From Faecalibacillus faecis (GTDB lineage Bacteria > Bacillota_I > Bacilli_A > Erysipelotrichales > Coprobacillaceae): a stretch of 64,000 bases of DNA. The DNA is taken from NCBI RefSeq assembly GCF_003024675.1, contig NZ_PYLP01000003.1, positions 186,301 to 250,300 of the forward strand, written 5' to 3'. The translations under genes were made by a program, and so were the position numbers. Position 1 is the first letter of the stretch. Every line of letters starts with the position of its first letter. The notes beneath the pieces are model-generated. The model was given only the letters and a program-made list of their open reading frames with translations. It was not told where the DNA came from and did not search any database. Below are positions 39,153 to 48,050 of the stretch, in pieces.

Positions 39153-39722
39153 GTGAATCCTAAATTAAAAAGAATATTACGTTATATTGCGATTTTTATG
39201 ACAATTGTTTGGATGATTGTTATCTTTAGATTCTCTATGGATGATGGAAATTCTTCACATGAATTATCAGATTCATGTGTCAAATTAATCAATCATCTAA
39301 TTTATCAGTTTACGGGAAAAGATTTAATGATGACTATTGCTCCCGAACATTATTCAATGATTGAACTTTTTTTAAGAAAGTGTGCACATATGTCTATTTA
39401 TTTTGTGCTCGCAATTAATATTATGATTGTATTATTTACTTTTAATATGAAGATGATTTTAAGAATGGCTATTGCTGTTATAGCAAGCTTTGGTTATGCT
39501 CTTACTGATGAATTTCATCAAACTTTTGTAGCGGGAAGGTCGGGTGCTTTCACGGATTGCTTGATTGATACTTCAGGCGCTATCTTTGGTGTAATAGCTG
39601 CTCTTATTCTTTATTGTGTCTTATATACAATTATGACAAAGTATCAAAAGAAAAAAGGTATTGTTCAATCAGAATACGATCAAAAAATAGACTTATCAAA
39701 TAATAAACATATCGCAAAATAA
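39153..39722 (+). CDS. VanZ-family membrane protein
   Basis: A 189-residue protein with four membrane segments and the VanZ motifs FSMDDGNSS, RKCAHMSIYFVLA and TDEFHQTFVAGRSGAFTDCL. It starts with GTG, nine bases after the sugar transferase stop, behind AGGAGA. VanZ-type proteins affect wall antibiotic tolerance; here the link to a polysaccharide priming enzyme suggests an envelope role. Confidence 0.88.
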   Translation: MNPKLKRILRYIAIFMTIVWMIVIFRFSMDDGNSSHELSDSCVKLINHLIYQFTGKDLMMTIAPEHYSMIELFLRKCAHMSIYFVLAINIMIVLFTFNMKMILRMAIAVIASFGYALTDEFHQTFVAGRSGAFTDCLIDTSGAIFGVIAALILYCVLYTIMTKYQKKKGIVQSEYDQKIDLSNNKHIAK

Positions 39723-39847
39723 ATAATTTTTTAGGTAATTTAAAATAACTTGTGGTTGAGATTGTTTCGGCCAATAAGACAATTTGTGGTTCAGATGACC
39801 ACATACAATTTAAAACTTAATCACAAGGTGTTTATAATACCAATTAG

Positions 39848-39878
39848 GGACTAGATGCAAATCTAGTCCTTCTTTTTT
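39848..39878 (+). terminator. Plus-strand terminator at the edge of the insertion sequence
   Basis: GGACTAGAT pairs with ATCTAGTCC around GCAA, followed by TTCTTTTTT. It overlaps the transposase stop codon on the opposite strand, so it would block outside transcription from entering the element antisense to the transposase gene. Confidence 0.8.
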
Positions 39879-41233
39879 GGATACATATAATATGTTGCGT
39901 CATCATTTAACACATACATAACCCTATTTCTAAATCGTTCCCAGTTTCTATAGCCATTAGAATTATGCTTTATATTCTTGATGGTTTTATTTCTGTTTTC
40001 AATGATTCCATTATTAACTCGTTTTGTCTTCTCAGGATTGACTTTTATAAATGAGTTTATAATCTCATTTTTCCATCTCACCATTGTATTCCCAAATTCA
40101 TTCATGATTGGAATACTGCTCGATTTGAATTCTCTAATAAGTTCATTAAGATTGTCCTTTGCGGTATCTGTATCGGATTTATCAAAGAATCTTTTAAGTT
40201 CATCCTTAAGATATAGGGCCTCCTCGAGCTGACTGTCTGTTTTGATCATATACTCGACAAGGTCATAGTAATTGTAATATCCTTCAAGAACACGATTGTA
40301 TTTCTTCTCCATGTCTGGATCAGATATCTTATCGTCATTCTTGAGAAGAAGCCAGTTGAATTTCTTCAATACATAGTACTGCTTCTGCATTTCTCTGTGC
40401 TTCGTAACTTCACAGGAGGAGTGGTTTATTTCTTTGAAATTCGGATTAGGCTTGACTCTGTTCATTGCATCGATTCTGATTCTTTCAAGTCTTCTGTTGA
40501 ATTCCTGGACAAGGTGGAATTTATCTAATGAATTGACTGCATTAGGAAACATGAGTTTCGTTACTATTCTATATGTTTCCCACATGTCAGTAGAGACGAC
40601 TTTAACATTAAGTCTTTCTTCACGAGGAATAAGAGAAAGATAATTCATTAGATCATACTTTCTTCTTGAAGGAAGCAGGTCGATGACATTCTGAGAATTA
40701 AAATCAAGAAGAACGCATACGTAATCACCTTTTGATGATGAAAATGCATAGACTTCATCTATACATATACATTCAGGAAGTTTTCTTCTTGATATATTGA
40801 CGTGTCTGTCAAATATATAGGCGGCTGCAGTTGGAGATATATGATATCTATGAGCGACTGCAGTAAATGTTTCATTAGGCTTTTTTAGATCATTAAGGAC
40901 ATTATATACGGTCGTTAGTGAAATCTTCATGCCTTCAGTGGTAAATGGATTGTGCTCATAGAATGTCTTTGAGCATTCGGGGCAGATATATCGTCTGGCC
41001 TTATAATTGATGAAGCAAGGTATCCCGCTAAGAATTGAATGCGTAATCTTCTTGTGTGTATATGAATGAGTTTTTGATGTTTCAGTACCACACACAGGGC
41101 ACCTGTAGGGTTCGACAGCCAAAAGCACATGAACATGTACGCCATCAAACTGATGATGGACTTCAATAGAGCTGATTTTTCTATTGTCCAGGTTAAATAG
41201 TTTAAGAATATAGTCGTTATTAATGCTTTCCAT
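39863..41233 (-). CDS. ISL3-family transposase
   Basis: A 456-residue DDE transposase. An N-terminal zinc ribbon (YRCPVCGTETSKTHSY and YICPECSKTFYE) and helix-turn-helix lead into the catalytic core with CICIDEVYAFSSSKGDYVCVLLD and STDMWETYRIV, and a C-terminal VNNGIIENRNKTIKNIK that contains the catalytic Glu of ISL3 enzymes. It looks intact and may be active. It follows a DUF6431-like gene by 14 bp. Confidence 0.93.
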   Translation of the reverse strand: MESINNDYILKLFNLDNRKISSIEVHHQFDGVHVHVLLAVEPYRCPVCGTETSKTHSYTHKKITHSILSGIPCFINYKARRYICPECSKTFYEHNPFTTEGMKISLTTVYNVLNDLKKPNETFTAVAHRYHISPTAAAYIFDRHVNISRRKLPECICIDEVYAFSSSKGDYVCVLLDFNSQNVIDLLPSRRKYDLMNYLSLIPREERLNVKVVSTDMWETYRIVTKLMFPNAVNSLDKFHLVQEFNRRLERIRIDAMNRVKPNPNFKEINHSSCEVTKHREMQKQYYVLKKFNWLLLKNDDKISDPDMEKKYNRVLEGYYNYYDLVEYMIKTDSQLEEALYLKDELKRFFDKSDTDTAKDNLNELIREFKSSSIPIMNEFGNTMVRWKNEIINSFIKVNPEKTKRVNNGIIENRNKTIKNIKHNSNGYRNWERFRNRVMYVLNDDATYYMYPKKKD

Positions 41234-41247
41234 AGTGAAAGTCCTCC

Positions 41248-41739
41248 TTATGATTCAGGAATAGATGAAAAGGGAGGAATAATAAACAAATCATGTGTGG
41301 TAACGAAAGATAAAAAGAGATTTCTGGAATTGAACAGACAGATATGATAGTAATCTCCAAAGCAGTTTACAAATCTGGTGTGGAAATAGGAAATGAGAGA
41401 ATTATCAATTTCAGCATCGGTATTTTTGTGCACAATAATACTAATCATATCATCATATGAAACAGAAGATATAAAAGGAATCATAGGAGAAAGAAGAACT
41501 GCATGAGTTGAACCGCAGTGAGGACATATTAATCTGGTGATTCTAATTGAACTATTTTTAAAAGCTCTATAATAATAAGCATGAACCTTTAGACCGGATT
41601 CATTGCACTTTGGACAATGAACAGAAGAAAAATCCAGGGAACTAATGACAGAAGAATAAATATTCTGATTAATTGTATTGATTTTTTTGTGAAATTCTAT
41701 TATTATCATAGTGTTCTTATGGACAGGATAATGAATCAA
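41248..41739 (-). CDS. Zinc-ribbon protein of the insertion sequence (DUF6431-like)
   Basis: A 163-residue protein upstream of the transposase in the same element. Two CxxC pairs (HCPKCNES and LICPHCGSTHA) form a zinc ribbon. Such small proteins regularly accompany ISL3-type transposases in Bacillota. Its role is not known; it may bind the element ends or regulate the transposase. The start may be an internal ATG such as 41706. Confidence 0.7.
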   Translation of the reverse strand: MIHYPVHKNTMIIIEFHKKINTINQNIYSSVISSLDFSSVHCPKCNESGLKVHAYYYRAFKNSSIRITRLICPHCGSTHAVLLSPMIPFISSVSYDDMISIIVHKNTDAEIDNSLISYFHTRFVNCFGDYYHICLFNSRNLFLSFVTTHDLFIIPPFSSIPES

Positions 41740-41956
41740 ACTTTGGTCGGGATGGTTTATTATCCTTTTTCTTTCTATAGGATTATAAGTAAATCATAAT
41801 AAAAAAATTCATTAATGACATCAAAAAATGATGAAAATAATGAAATTTATTTTAAACACATAAACCACATGGATTTTATATATGGGTAATGTTACTACCA
41901 ATACTATTTTTGTTTAAAACTAAAATATCAGATTATTTTAAATACTCATTTTTTAT

Positions 41957-41980
41957 AAGACATGGCAACATGTCTTTTTT
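41957..41980 (+). terminator. Terminator right of the insertion sequence
   Basis: AAGACATG pairs with CATGTCTT around GCAA, with a T run. It may be the original terminator of the sugar transferase-VanZ operon, separated from it by the insertion sequence. The stretch 41740-42075 otherwise holds only the right end of the element and AT-rich sequence. Confidence 0.8.
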
Positions 41981-42075
41981 TAATGGTTTCCTTTTGGTAA
42001 CTATACCACAATATTGTGCGTACTTTTCATATTACAAAATAAAATTATAATAAAAAACGAATTGGAGGTATGAAA

Positions 42076-42372
42076 ATGAATGCACAAGAATGTTTACATA
42101 TATTGAGAGAAATCAAAGATGTTTCATTTGCGACAGTAGATGAAAAAGGATTTCCTCAAGTACGTATTATAGATGTCATGCTTATAGAAAATAATAAACT
42201 TTATTTTTGCAGTGCAAGAGGTAAAGATTTTTATAAACAATTAAAAATAAATAATCATGTTGCTCTTTGTGCGATGACAAAGAATTATCAAATGATTCGT
42301 TATAGTGGTAAAGCACAACGCTTAGATAATCAAAAATATTGGATTGATCGTATTTTTAAGGAAAATCCATAA
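42076..42372 (+). pseudogene. Pyridoxamine 5'-phosphate oxidase-like protein, 3' truncated
   Basis: About 98 residues of an FMN-binding split-barrel protein remain (VSFATVDEKGFPQVRIIDVM, LYFCSARGKDFYKQL, VALCAMTKN). Related proteins continue for about 30 more residues after FKENP; here the sequence runs straight into an IS3 fragment at 42368. ATG 42076 lies 7 bases after GGAGGT. A shortened product may still fold, but the gene is probably damaged. Confidence 0.75.
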
Positions 42373-42592
42373 GGAATCGTATGAAATATATGGATTACAA
42401 AAAATAACAGAACTACTGAACAAAAAGGGTAAAAAGGTAAGTCAAAAATATGTTTATTCGATCATGAAGGAAAACAATATCAAAGCAAAATATATTAAGC
42501 CATATATTCAAACAACAGTTAGTCATGATTTCTCTGACAAATTAAAAAATCTATTAAACAGACATTATAATCCTACGAAGCCAAAGATTTGA
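42368..42592 (+). pseudogene. IS3-family OrfB transposase fragment
   Basis: HKESYEIYGLQKITELLNKK, VSQKYVYSIMKENNIKAKY and HYNPTKPKI match the region just before the catalytic core of IS3 OrfB proteins. About 75 residues remain; the DDE core is missing. It fuses to the oxidase remnant on the left and to a third remnant on the right. Confidence 0.8.
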
Positions 42593-42776
42593 AAATCAAG
42601 GGATAGAAAAAGGAAAATCAGACACTTTAAAAGACCTACTTAAAGTAAAACTAGGGACCTTATCAAGACCTTTAGAAAAACAACTTACAAATACATCGCT
42701 AGAAAAACTAAATGAACTTACATTAAATATATTTAATGTAACAAATGAGGACGATGTTTTAAGAATTATTAATTAA
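42588..42776 (+). pseudogene. C-terminal remnant of a DUF4351/Rpn-type protein
   Basis: The reading FENQGIEKGKSDTLKDLLKV, then LGTLSRPLEKQLTNTSLEKL and FNVTNEDDVLRIIN to a stop, resembles the C-terminal tail of the PD-(D/E)XK nuclease-transposase (Rpn/DUF4351) proteins. The nuclease part is missing. It overlaps the end of the IS3 fragment in a different frame. Confidence 0.6.
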
Positions 42777-42781
42777 AAAAG

Positions 42782-42820
42782 AAACAGTTTGAAATAGATA
42801 CTTATCTCAAACTGTTTTTT
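42782..42820. terminator. Terminator after the remnant cluster
   Basis: AAACAGTTTGA pairs with TCAAACTGTTT and is followed by T residues; A residues on the other side let it work for the convergent minus-strand gene too. Confidence 0.85.
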
Positions 42821-42832
42821 AATATAAATTAT

Positions 42833-43120
42833 TCAATTAAAAGAAAGTTTCAATGGTTTAGTTGGTTCTTTGGTACCATGGGGAATTCTCTTTTTAAAAG
42901 GAATGACCTTAAAACCAGGACAAAGATACATAAAAGGGGAATAACGTAATTCATGGCTAAGTATGGAAATAACCGTTTTTTGGTCTAGAGATGTATAAAC
43001 ATCAAAAACAAGATCAAAATCTAAAGGATGAATATTTTTTAATTGAATACGAGAATCTTTATGATTTTTAATCATTAATTTAAAAATATGATAATTACCT
43101 GCGGTAATACATAATTTCAT
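42833..43120 (-). CDS. Uncharacterised small protein
   Basis: I do not recognise this 95-residue protein. It begins MKLCITAGNYHIFKLMIKNH, has no membrane segment and ends in a basic region rich in Lys and Pro. AAAGGAGGTG at ideal spacing supports ATG 43120 and a real gene. It is divergent from the TPP riboswitch-controlled thiamine gene. Confidence 0.65.
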   Translation of the reverse strand: MKLCITAGNYHIFKLMIKNHKDSRIQLKNIHPLDFDLVFDVYTSLDQKTVISILSHELRYSPFMYLCPGFKVIPFKKRIPHGTKEPTKPLKLSFN

Positions 43121-43207
43121 GAAAACACCTCCTTTTATAGTTTGAACAAAACGAAGAATAATATGATTAGAAATAGACAATTTTTAAAATAAAAATTATA
43201 ATAGAAG

Positions 43208-43318
43208 AAACGGGTAGCTTTTGCTGAGAGTAAGGATAGACTTAGACCCATAACCTGATTTGGATAATGCCAACGTAGGAAAATAAACGTTAACAGAGTT
43301 CATCAGGACTCTCTTTTT
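43208..43318 (+). ncRNA. TPP riboswitch (THI element)
   Basis: The aptamer shows the conserved CTGAGA (about 43224) and ACCTGATTTGGATAATGCC with ACGTAGGAA. It is followed by AGAGT/ACTCT and CTTTTT (43295-43318), a terminator that ligand binding should favour. It controls the thiamine synthesis gene at 43365. Confidence 0.95.
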
Positions 43319-43364
43319 ATTTCCTTGGAAATAAAAGAGGAATACAAAGAAAGAAGGATGAATA

Positions 43365-44798
43365 ATGAAGTTAGATAAAAAAGATTTATTGTTATATGGT
43401 GTAACTGATTCACATTATTTAAATGGAAGAAAACTTTGTGAATTAGTAGAAGAAGCGATTCTTGGTGGTGCGACGATGATACAAATAAGAGAAAAAGAAA
43501 TGTCACATGAAGAATTTAAGCAAGAAGCTTTAGAAGTACAAGAAGTATGTCAAAAATATCATGTACCTTTATTAATTAATGATGATGTAAAGTTATGTAA
43601 AGAAATTGATGCAGATGGTGTTCATATTGGACAAGATGATTTAGATTTAAAAGAAACAAGAAAACTTTTAGGTGAAGATAAAATCATTGGTGTTTCTGCC
43701 CATAATATGAAAGAAGCAAAGAAAGCTTATGAAGATGGTGCAGATTATTTAGGTGTAGGTGCTATTTTTTCAACACAAACAAAAAATGATGCACAAGATG
43801 TTTCGATGAATACATTAAATGAAATTTGTCAAAAAGTTGATATTCCTGTAGTTGCCATAGGTGGAATCAATCAAGTTAATGTTTTAGAATTTATGGGAAT
43901 TAATCTTGATGGTGTAGCGATTGTTTCAAGTATCTTTGGAAGTGAAGACATTCAAAAAGCAAGCAGCCTATTAAAAGATAAAATTCAAAGAATTGTTTCT
44001 AATAAAATGCCAACATGTCTTACTATTGCTGGAAGTGATAGTAGTGGTGGCGCAGGAATTCAAGCAGATTTAAAAACAATGCTTGCAAATCGTGTTTATG
44101 CTATGTCTGTTATTGCTGCATTAACGGCTCAAAATACAACAGGAGTCGATGCGATTTATGATGTGGATGCTTCTTTTGTCGCAAGTCAAATGGATAGTGT
44201 ATTTACAGATATTTATCCGATGGCCGTTAAAATTGGTATGGTTTCACAAAAAGAGGTTATCTTAGCGATTAGTGAAAAATTAAAACAATATCATGCACGA
44301 AACATTGTTGTTGATCCTGTGATGGTGGCAACAAGTGGTGCCAAACTTATTAGTGATGAAGCTATTGATACTTTAAAAGAAAATCTTTTCCCACTAGCAA
44401 CCGTCTTAACACCAAATATTCCAGAAGCAGAAGTATTATCAGGTTTAAAAATCAATAACGAAAAAGAAATGTTAGAAGCAGCTAAATATATTGGAGATCA
44501 TTATCATTGTGCTGTATTGCTTAAAGGTGGGCATCAAATCAATGATGCCAATGATTTACTTTATAAAGAAGAAAAATATCAATGGTTTAAAGGAAAACGC
44601 ATTAATAACAATAATACCCATGGAACAGGATGTACTTTATCAAGTGCGATTGCCTCTTATCTAGCAAGAGGTGAAAACCTTGAAAATGCAGTTAAAAAAG
44701 CTAAAGATTATATTTCAGGAGCACTTGCAGCAATGCTTGATTTAGGACAAGGTCAAGGTCCAATGGATCATGGCTATGTTTTAGATAAAAAAGATTAG
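43365..44798 (+). CDS. thiED: ThiE-ThiD fusion for thiamine phosphate synthesis
   Basis: A 477-residue bifunctional enzyme. Residues 1-205 are thiamine-phosphate synthase (QIREKEMSHEEF, DADGVHIGQDDLDL, YLGVGAIFSTQTKND). Residues about 218-475 are hydroxymethylpyrimidine/phosphomethylpyrimidine kinase (CLTIAGSDSSGGAGIQADLK, PVMVATSGAKLI, GTGCTLSSAIASYL). Together they phosphorylate HMP and join it to the thiazole. No other thi gene is nearby, so the thiazole is probably salvaged. A TPP riboswitch lies upstream. Confidence 0.96.
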   Translation: MKLDKKDLLLYGVTDSHYLNGRKLCELVEEAILGGATMIQIREKEMSHEEFKQEALEVQEVCQKYHVPLLINDDVKLCKEIDADGVHIGQDDLDLKETRKLLGEDKIIGVSAHNMKEAKKAYEDGADYLGVGAIFSTQTKNDAQDVSMNTLNEICQKVDIPVVAIGGINQVNVLEFMGINLDGVAIVSSIFGSEDIQKASSLLKDKIQRIVSNKMPTCLTIAGSDSSGGAGIQADLKTMLANRVYAMSVIAALTAQNTTGVDAIYDVDASFVASQMDSVFTDIYPMAVKIGMVSQKEVILAISEKLKQYHARNIVVDPVMVATSGAKLISDEAIDTLKENLFPLATVLTPNIPEAEVLSGLKINNEKEMLEAAKYIGDHYHCAVLLKGGHQINDANDLLYKEEKYQWFKGKRINNNNTHGTGCTLSSAIASYLARGENLENAVKKAKDYISGALAAMLDLGQGQGPMDHGYVLDKKD

Positions 44799-44842
44799 AC
44801 GAATTAGTTATTTTATAGGTATAATAGTGACGGGTGATGAAA

Positions 44843-45997
44843 ATGAATTATTATGAAGAAGCCTTGAAATTACATGAAAAACATCAAGGAAAAATACATA
44901 CGGAATTAAATTGTGAAATTAATACAATGGATGATATGTCTGTTGTTTATACGCCAGGGGTAGCAGAACCTTGTCGTAAGATTGCTGAAAACGAAGAAGA
45001 TGTTTATCGTTATACAACAAAATCAAATACCATTGCTGTTGTTTCTAATGGAACAGCTGTTTTAGGTCTTGGTAATATTGGAGCAAAAGCTTCTATTCCA
45101 GTTATGGAAGGAAAAGCAGCATTATTTAAAAAATTCGGTAATGTTAATGCGGTACCTATTTGTCTAGATACACAAGATAAAGAAGAATTGATTCAAACAG
45201 TAAAAAATATTGCACCATGTTTTGGGGGAATCAACTTAGAAGATATTGCTTCTCCAGATTGCTTTGAAATCGAAGAAAGATTGGATCAAATGTTAGATAT
45301 TCCAGTTTTTCATGATGATCAACATGGAACAGCAGTCGTTGTCTTAGCGGCTCTTTATAACGCTTTAAGAGTGACAAAAAAAGATATCAAAGATATTACA
45401 GTTGTTTTAAATGGACCAGGTGCTGCAGGAACGGCCATTATTAAAATGATGTATACGGCAGGTGTTGGCAAAATTATTGCAGTTGATGAATTTGGTATTT
45501 TATATAAAGAAAGAAAAGAAGGACTTATTCCTCATAAACGTGCTTTATGTGATATTACAAATCCTAATAATATGCAAGGAACACTTGCTGATGCTTTAAA
45601 AGGAGCAGATGTTTTTGTGGGTGTTTCTAAACCAAATCTTGTTACAGATGAAATGGTTCATTCTATGAATGAAGATCCAATTATCTTTGCGATGGCTAAC
45701 CCTGAACCAGAAATTACTTATCAAAAAGCAAAAGCTGCAGGGGCAAGAGTGGTAGGAACAGGGCGTTCAGATTATCCAAACCAAATCAATAACGTACTTG
45801 CTTTCCCTGGTATTTTCAAAGGAGCGTTAGAAGCAAGAGTTCCTTCAATTACACCAGAAATGAAAGTCGCTGTTGCTAAAGCAATCGCTGATACAATTAG
45901 TGATGAAGATTTGAATGAAGAAAATATCATGCCTAAAATCTTCAATAAAGATGTCACAATTGCAGTCGCAAATGCGATCAAACAATTTACAAAATAG
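44843..45997 (+). CDS. NAD(P)-dependent malic enzyme
   Basis: A 384-residue enzyme that decarboxylates malate to pyruvate. N-terminal motifs [17 protein letters not shown] and [20 protein letters not shown], the metal site around FHDDQHGTA and the nucleotide fold [15 protein letters not shown] are clear. It is the short bacterial form without a phosphotransacetylase domain. The likely -10 (TATAAT, 44820-44825) is so close that the mRNA leader would be about ten bases. GTG 44834 and ATG 44837 are alternative starts; ATG 44843 has GGGTGATG before it. Confidence 0.94.
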   Translation: MNYYEEALKLHEKHQGKIHTELNCEINTMDDMSVVYTPGVAEPCRKIAENEEDVYRYTTKSNTIAVVSNGTAVLGLGNIGAKASIPVMEGKAALFKKFGNVNAVPICLDTQDKEELIQTVKNIAPCFGGINLEDIASPDCFEIEERLDQMLDIPVFHDDQHGTAVVVLAALYNALRVTKKDIKDITVVLNGPGAAGTAIIKMMYTAGVGKIIAVDEFGILYKERKEGLIPHKRALCDITNPNNMQGTLADALKGADVFVGVSKPNLVTDEMVHSMNEDPIIFAMANPEPEITYQKAKAAGARVVGTGRSDYPNQINNVLAFPGIFKGALEARVPSITPEMKVAVAKAIADTISDEDLNEENIMPKIFNKDVTIAVANAIKQFTK

Positions 45998-46055
45998 AGT
46001 TCATTATGAACTCTATTCAGACTGTTGACAAATAAAATGTTAACAGTCTTTTCTT
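45993..46055 (+). terminator. Double hairpin terminator after malic enzyme
   Basis: AATAGAGTTCA/TGAACTCTATT (45993-46017) overlaps the stop codon, followed by GACTGTTGACA/TGTTAACAGTC (46020-46048) and TTTTC. Confidence 0.8.
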
Positions 46056-46098
46056 TATTTCATTAAAAAAATGAAAATTATGTGATAATATAATTACT

Positions 46099-46151
46099 GT
46101 CGTAAGTGGCTACACTCCAATTAAGCAAAATTTGTGGCCTTACGACTTTTT
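46099..46151 (+). repeat. Hairpin at the left end of an IS1182-type remnant
   Basis: GTCGTAAG (46099-46106) pairs with CTTACGAC (46139-46146), with further TGGC/GTGGCC-like pairing inside, then TTTTT. It lies about 100 bp before the broken transposase and probably belongs to the end of the element. Confidence 0.55.
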
Positions 46152-46207
46152 ATTTTCTGACAATTATCACCTGAAAATGATATAATTAAGGTGCTGAAGG
46201 GATAAAT

Positions 46208-46480
46208 ATGGTAATGACTAATCGAGCAAATATATAATGTGATGGAATTATTATGAGTACTTTAGATGACTTAGTACCACAAGATCATTTGGTTAGAGCA
46301 CTGGAAGCTACGATAGACTGGAAATTCATCTATCCGTTAGTAAAATCACTTTATAGTGATTTTGGCAGATGTTCTATTGATCCTGTGGGACTTTTTAAAA
46401 TGATTTTTATTAATTATACATTTGGTATCAATTCTATGAGAATGACCGGTGAAGAAATCAAGGTCAATATGGCTTATAGA
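46208..46480 (+). pseudogene. IS1182-family transposase, N-terminal fragment
   Basis: The original frame starts MVMTNRANI and is stopped by TAA at 46235; an internal ATG at 46253 reopens it as MSTLDDLVPQDHLVRALEAT. GRCSIDPVGLFKMIFINYTF and NSMRMTGEEIKVNMAYRW are typical IS1182 sequences. After about residue 77 the sequence changes abruptly into group II intron RT without a stop. The catalytic core is absent. Confidence 0.82.
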
Positions 46481-46802
46481 TGGACTAAGCCAAAAGAAGA
46501 ATGGATAAAGGATATAAATCCTATCATCGTTGGTAAGACCAACTATTATTTGAATGTCTACAAGGTTCTCAAAGTATTCGAAGGTCACATGCATAGAAAT
46601 AAGGTTGATATGGAAAAACGCATTCAAAAATTCAAAGAACTAGGTATAGCATTCTACACAAAAAAGAGATTAAAGAAAATGGACGATTCTTTATCAAGAT
46701 AGTCCGTACATAAATTAAATAAATAGTAAATTGGTAAGCCGTATGCATTAATAGTGCACGTACGGTTTGATAAGGGGCTAGCCTAGTGATAGGTTAGCCT
46801 AC
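46481..46802 (+). mobile_element. Group II intron remnant, 3' part
   Basis: The fragment begins in the RT thumb/maturase region (WIKDINPIIVGKTNYYLN to RIQKFKELGIAFY, ending 46702) and continues into domain V (AAGCCGTATGC, loop, TGCACGTACGGTT, 46736-46767) and a domain VI hairpin ending CCTAC at 46802. The 5' half is missing. Its last nine bases supply the stop codon of the opposite-strand rpoN gene. Confidence 0.85.
46736..46802 (+). ncRNA. Group II intron domains V and VI
   Basis: AGCCGTATGC pairs with GCACGTACGGTT, the catalytic domain V hairpin. A short linker leads to GGCTAGCCT pairing with AGGTTAGCC, domain VI, and the AC 3' end. Confidence 0.88.
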
Positions 46803-48026
46803 TTTCTTAAGCACCTTACGTTTAGTAGAAGAAGGAATGTTCAATTGTTGTCTATACTTGACAATAACACGACGTGAACAATGTAATTCTAATTCCTCTA
46901 GTTTTTTGAGAATCTGATTATCTGAAAGTGGATGTTCTTTATCTTCATCATCTACTAACTCAACAATAGCCTTTTTAATAGAATCACTGCTATCTCCTGA
47001 AGCAGTTTGAGAAACAAGAAGTTTTTTAAGAGGATAAGCCTCACCATTAAAGCTATAGTACTTATTATTTAAAGTACGTGAAATAGTAGATTCATGGAAT
47101 CCTGTCTCACTTGCAAGCTGTGATAAAGTACATGGATATAATTCATCATCATATAAGAAATATCCACTTTGTATATTTACTAACGCATTTGCGACAATAA
47201 GAACAGTTTGATTTCTCTTTGTCATATTCTCCATTAAGAAATGTGCCTCATTAAAATAAGCTTTCATATTCTCATCATTTTTTACTTTTTCATATAGAGT
47301 GTCATTCACCATGAGAGCAGGTTGGTTAATAGGTGTAATAGTAATATCTGAATTCTCTACTTCAATGAGTATATCAGGAGATACATAGTCATCATGAGAC
47401 GTGTTATACATATTACAAGGGAATGGATTACAAGAACGTATTTCATAGAATAAATGATCTATTTCTTCTTTATTTAATCCTGTTGTTTGTTTAATAAGTG
47501 AATAATTCTGAGTTAAGATGACATCTTGATAATCTCTAAATAGTGTATAGGTTTTAGTTTTATTATTATTTTTTAACTGAATAAGAATAGAATCAATCGC
47601 ATCAGAGGCACCCACACCATTAGGTTCAAATGAACGTAATATATCTAAATGTGCATCAAGCATATCTTGATCGATATGAAGGTCACTCATATATTGATCA
47701 AGAGGATAAGATAAGAATCCACTATCATCCAATGATTCAATCAGATATGTCATTACATCTTCATTATAAGGATGTGTATAGGCATATAACTGATAATAGA
47801 GATCATCTTTTAAAGAACGTTTATTAGAAATACTTTCAATAAACTGCTGATTATCATAATTCTTTGATGATTTTAATTCTAAAAAAGGATTCGTTTCTAG
47901 TATATCCTGTATTACTTTGTTGATATCATCAATGTTGTCAGTCAAGAAATCTAAGGATTTTAATAGTTTTTGATTCAATTTTAAAGTTTGTTTCAATGTT
48001 TGAATATATTGCATTTTCTGTTTCAT
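46794..48026 (-). CDS. rpoN: RNA polymerase sigma-54 factor
   Basis: An alternative sigma factor of 410 residues that recognises -24/-12 promoters and needs an AAA+ activator. The Gln/Leu-rich region I (MKQKMQYIQTLKQTLKLN), core-binding middle, HTH (ETGFHESTISRTLNNKY) and RpoN box (SRRVIVKYRQQLNIPSS) are visible. The box deviates from the usual ARRTVAKYR, and the protein is about 50 residues shorter than typical. The start is ATG 48026, six bases after GAGGTG; GTG 48035 and ATG 48032 are also in frame. The last two residues and stop codon lie in a group II intron remnant. A perfect sigma-54 promoter stands upstream. Confidence 0.95.
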   Translation of the reverse strand: MKQKMQYIQTLKQTLKLNQKLLKSLDFLTDNIDDINKVIQDILETNPFLELKSSKNYDNQQFIESISNKRSLKDDLYYQLYAYTHPYNEDVMTYLIESLDDSGFLSYPLDQYMSDLHIDQDMLDAHLDILRSFEPNGVGASDAIDSILIQLKNNNKTKTYTLFRDYQDVILTQNYSLIKQTTGLNKEEIDHLFYEIRSCNPFPCNMYNTSHDDYVSPDILIEVENSDITITPINQPALMVNDTLYEKVKNDENMKAYFNEAHFLMENMTKRNQTVLIVANALVNIQSGYFLYDDELYPCTLSQLASETGFHESTISRTLNNKYYSFNGEAYPLKKLLVSQTASGDSSDSIKKAIVELVDDEDKEHPLSDNQILKKLEELELHCSRRVIVKYRQQLNIPSSTKRKVLKKVG

Positions 48027-48050
48027 GTCCATCACCTCTCATCAATATAT

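Larger units (their letters stand above)
39741..41880 (-). mobile_element. ISL3-type insertion sequence
   Basis: The element holds a transposase and a zinc-ribbon accessory gene on the minus strand. Candidate imperfect terminal repeats are TGTGGTTGAGATTGTTT (39751-39767) and, inverted, AAACACATAAACCACA (41854-41869). GGTAAT occurs just outside both ends (39734, 41885) and may be part of a target duplication. Boundaries were set by eye and could be off by some tens of bases. Confidence 0.6.

Noticed and set aside
46225-46250. Relation between GTGATGGAATTATT here and the 23-bp repeat at 28 kb
   Set aside because: The match is short, single copy and lies in an old IS1182 coding frame, so it is most likely chance.
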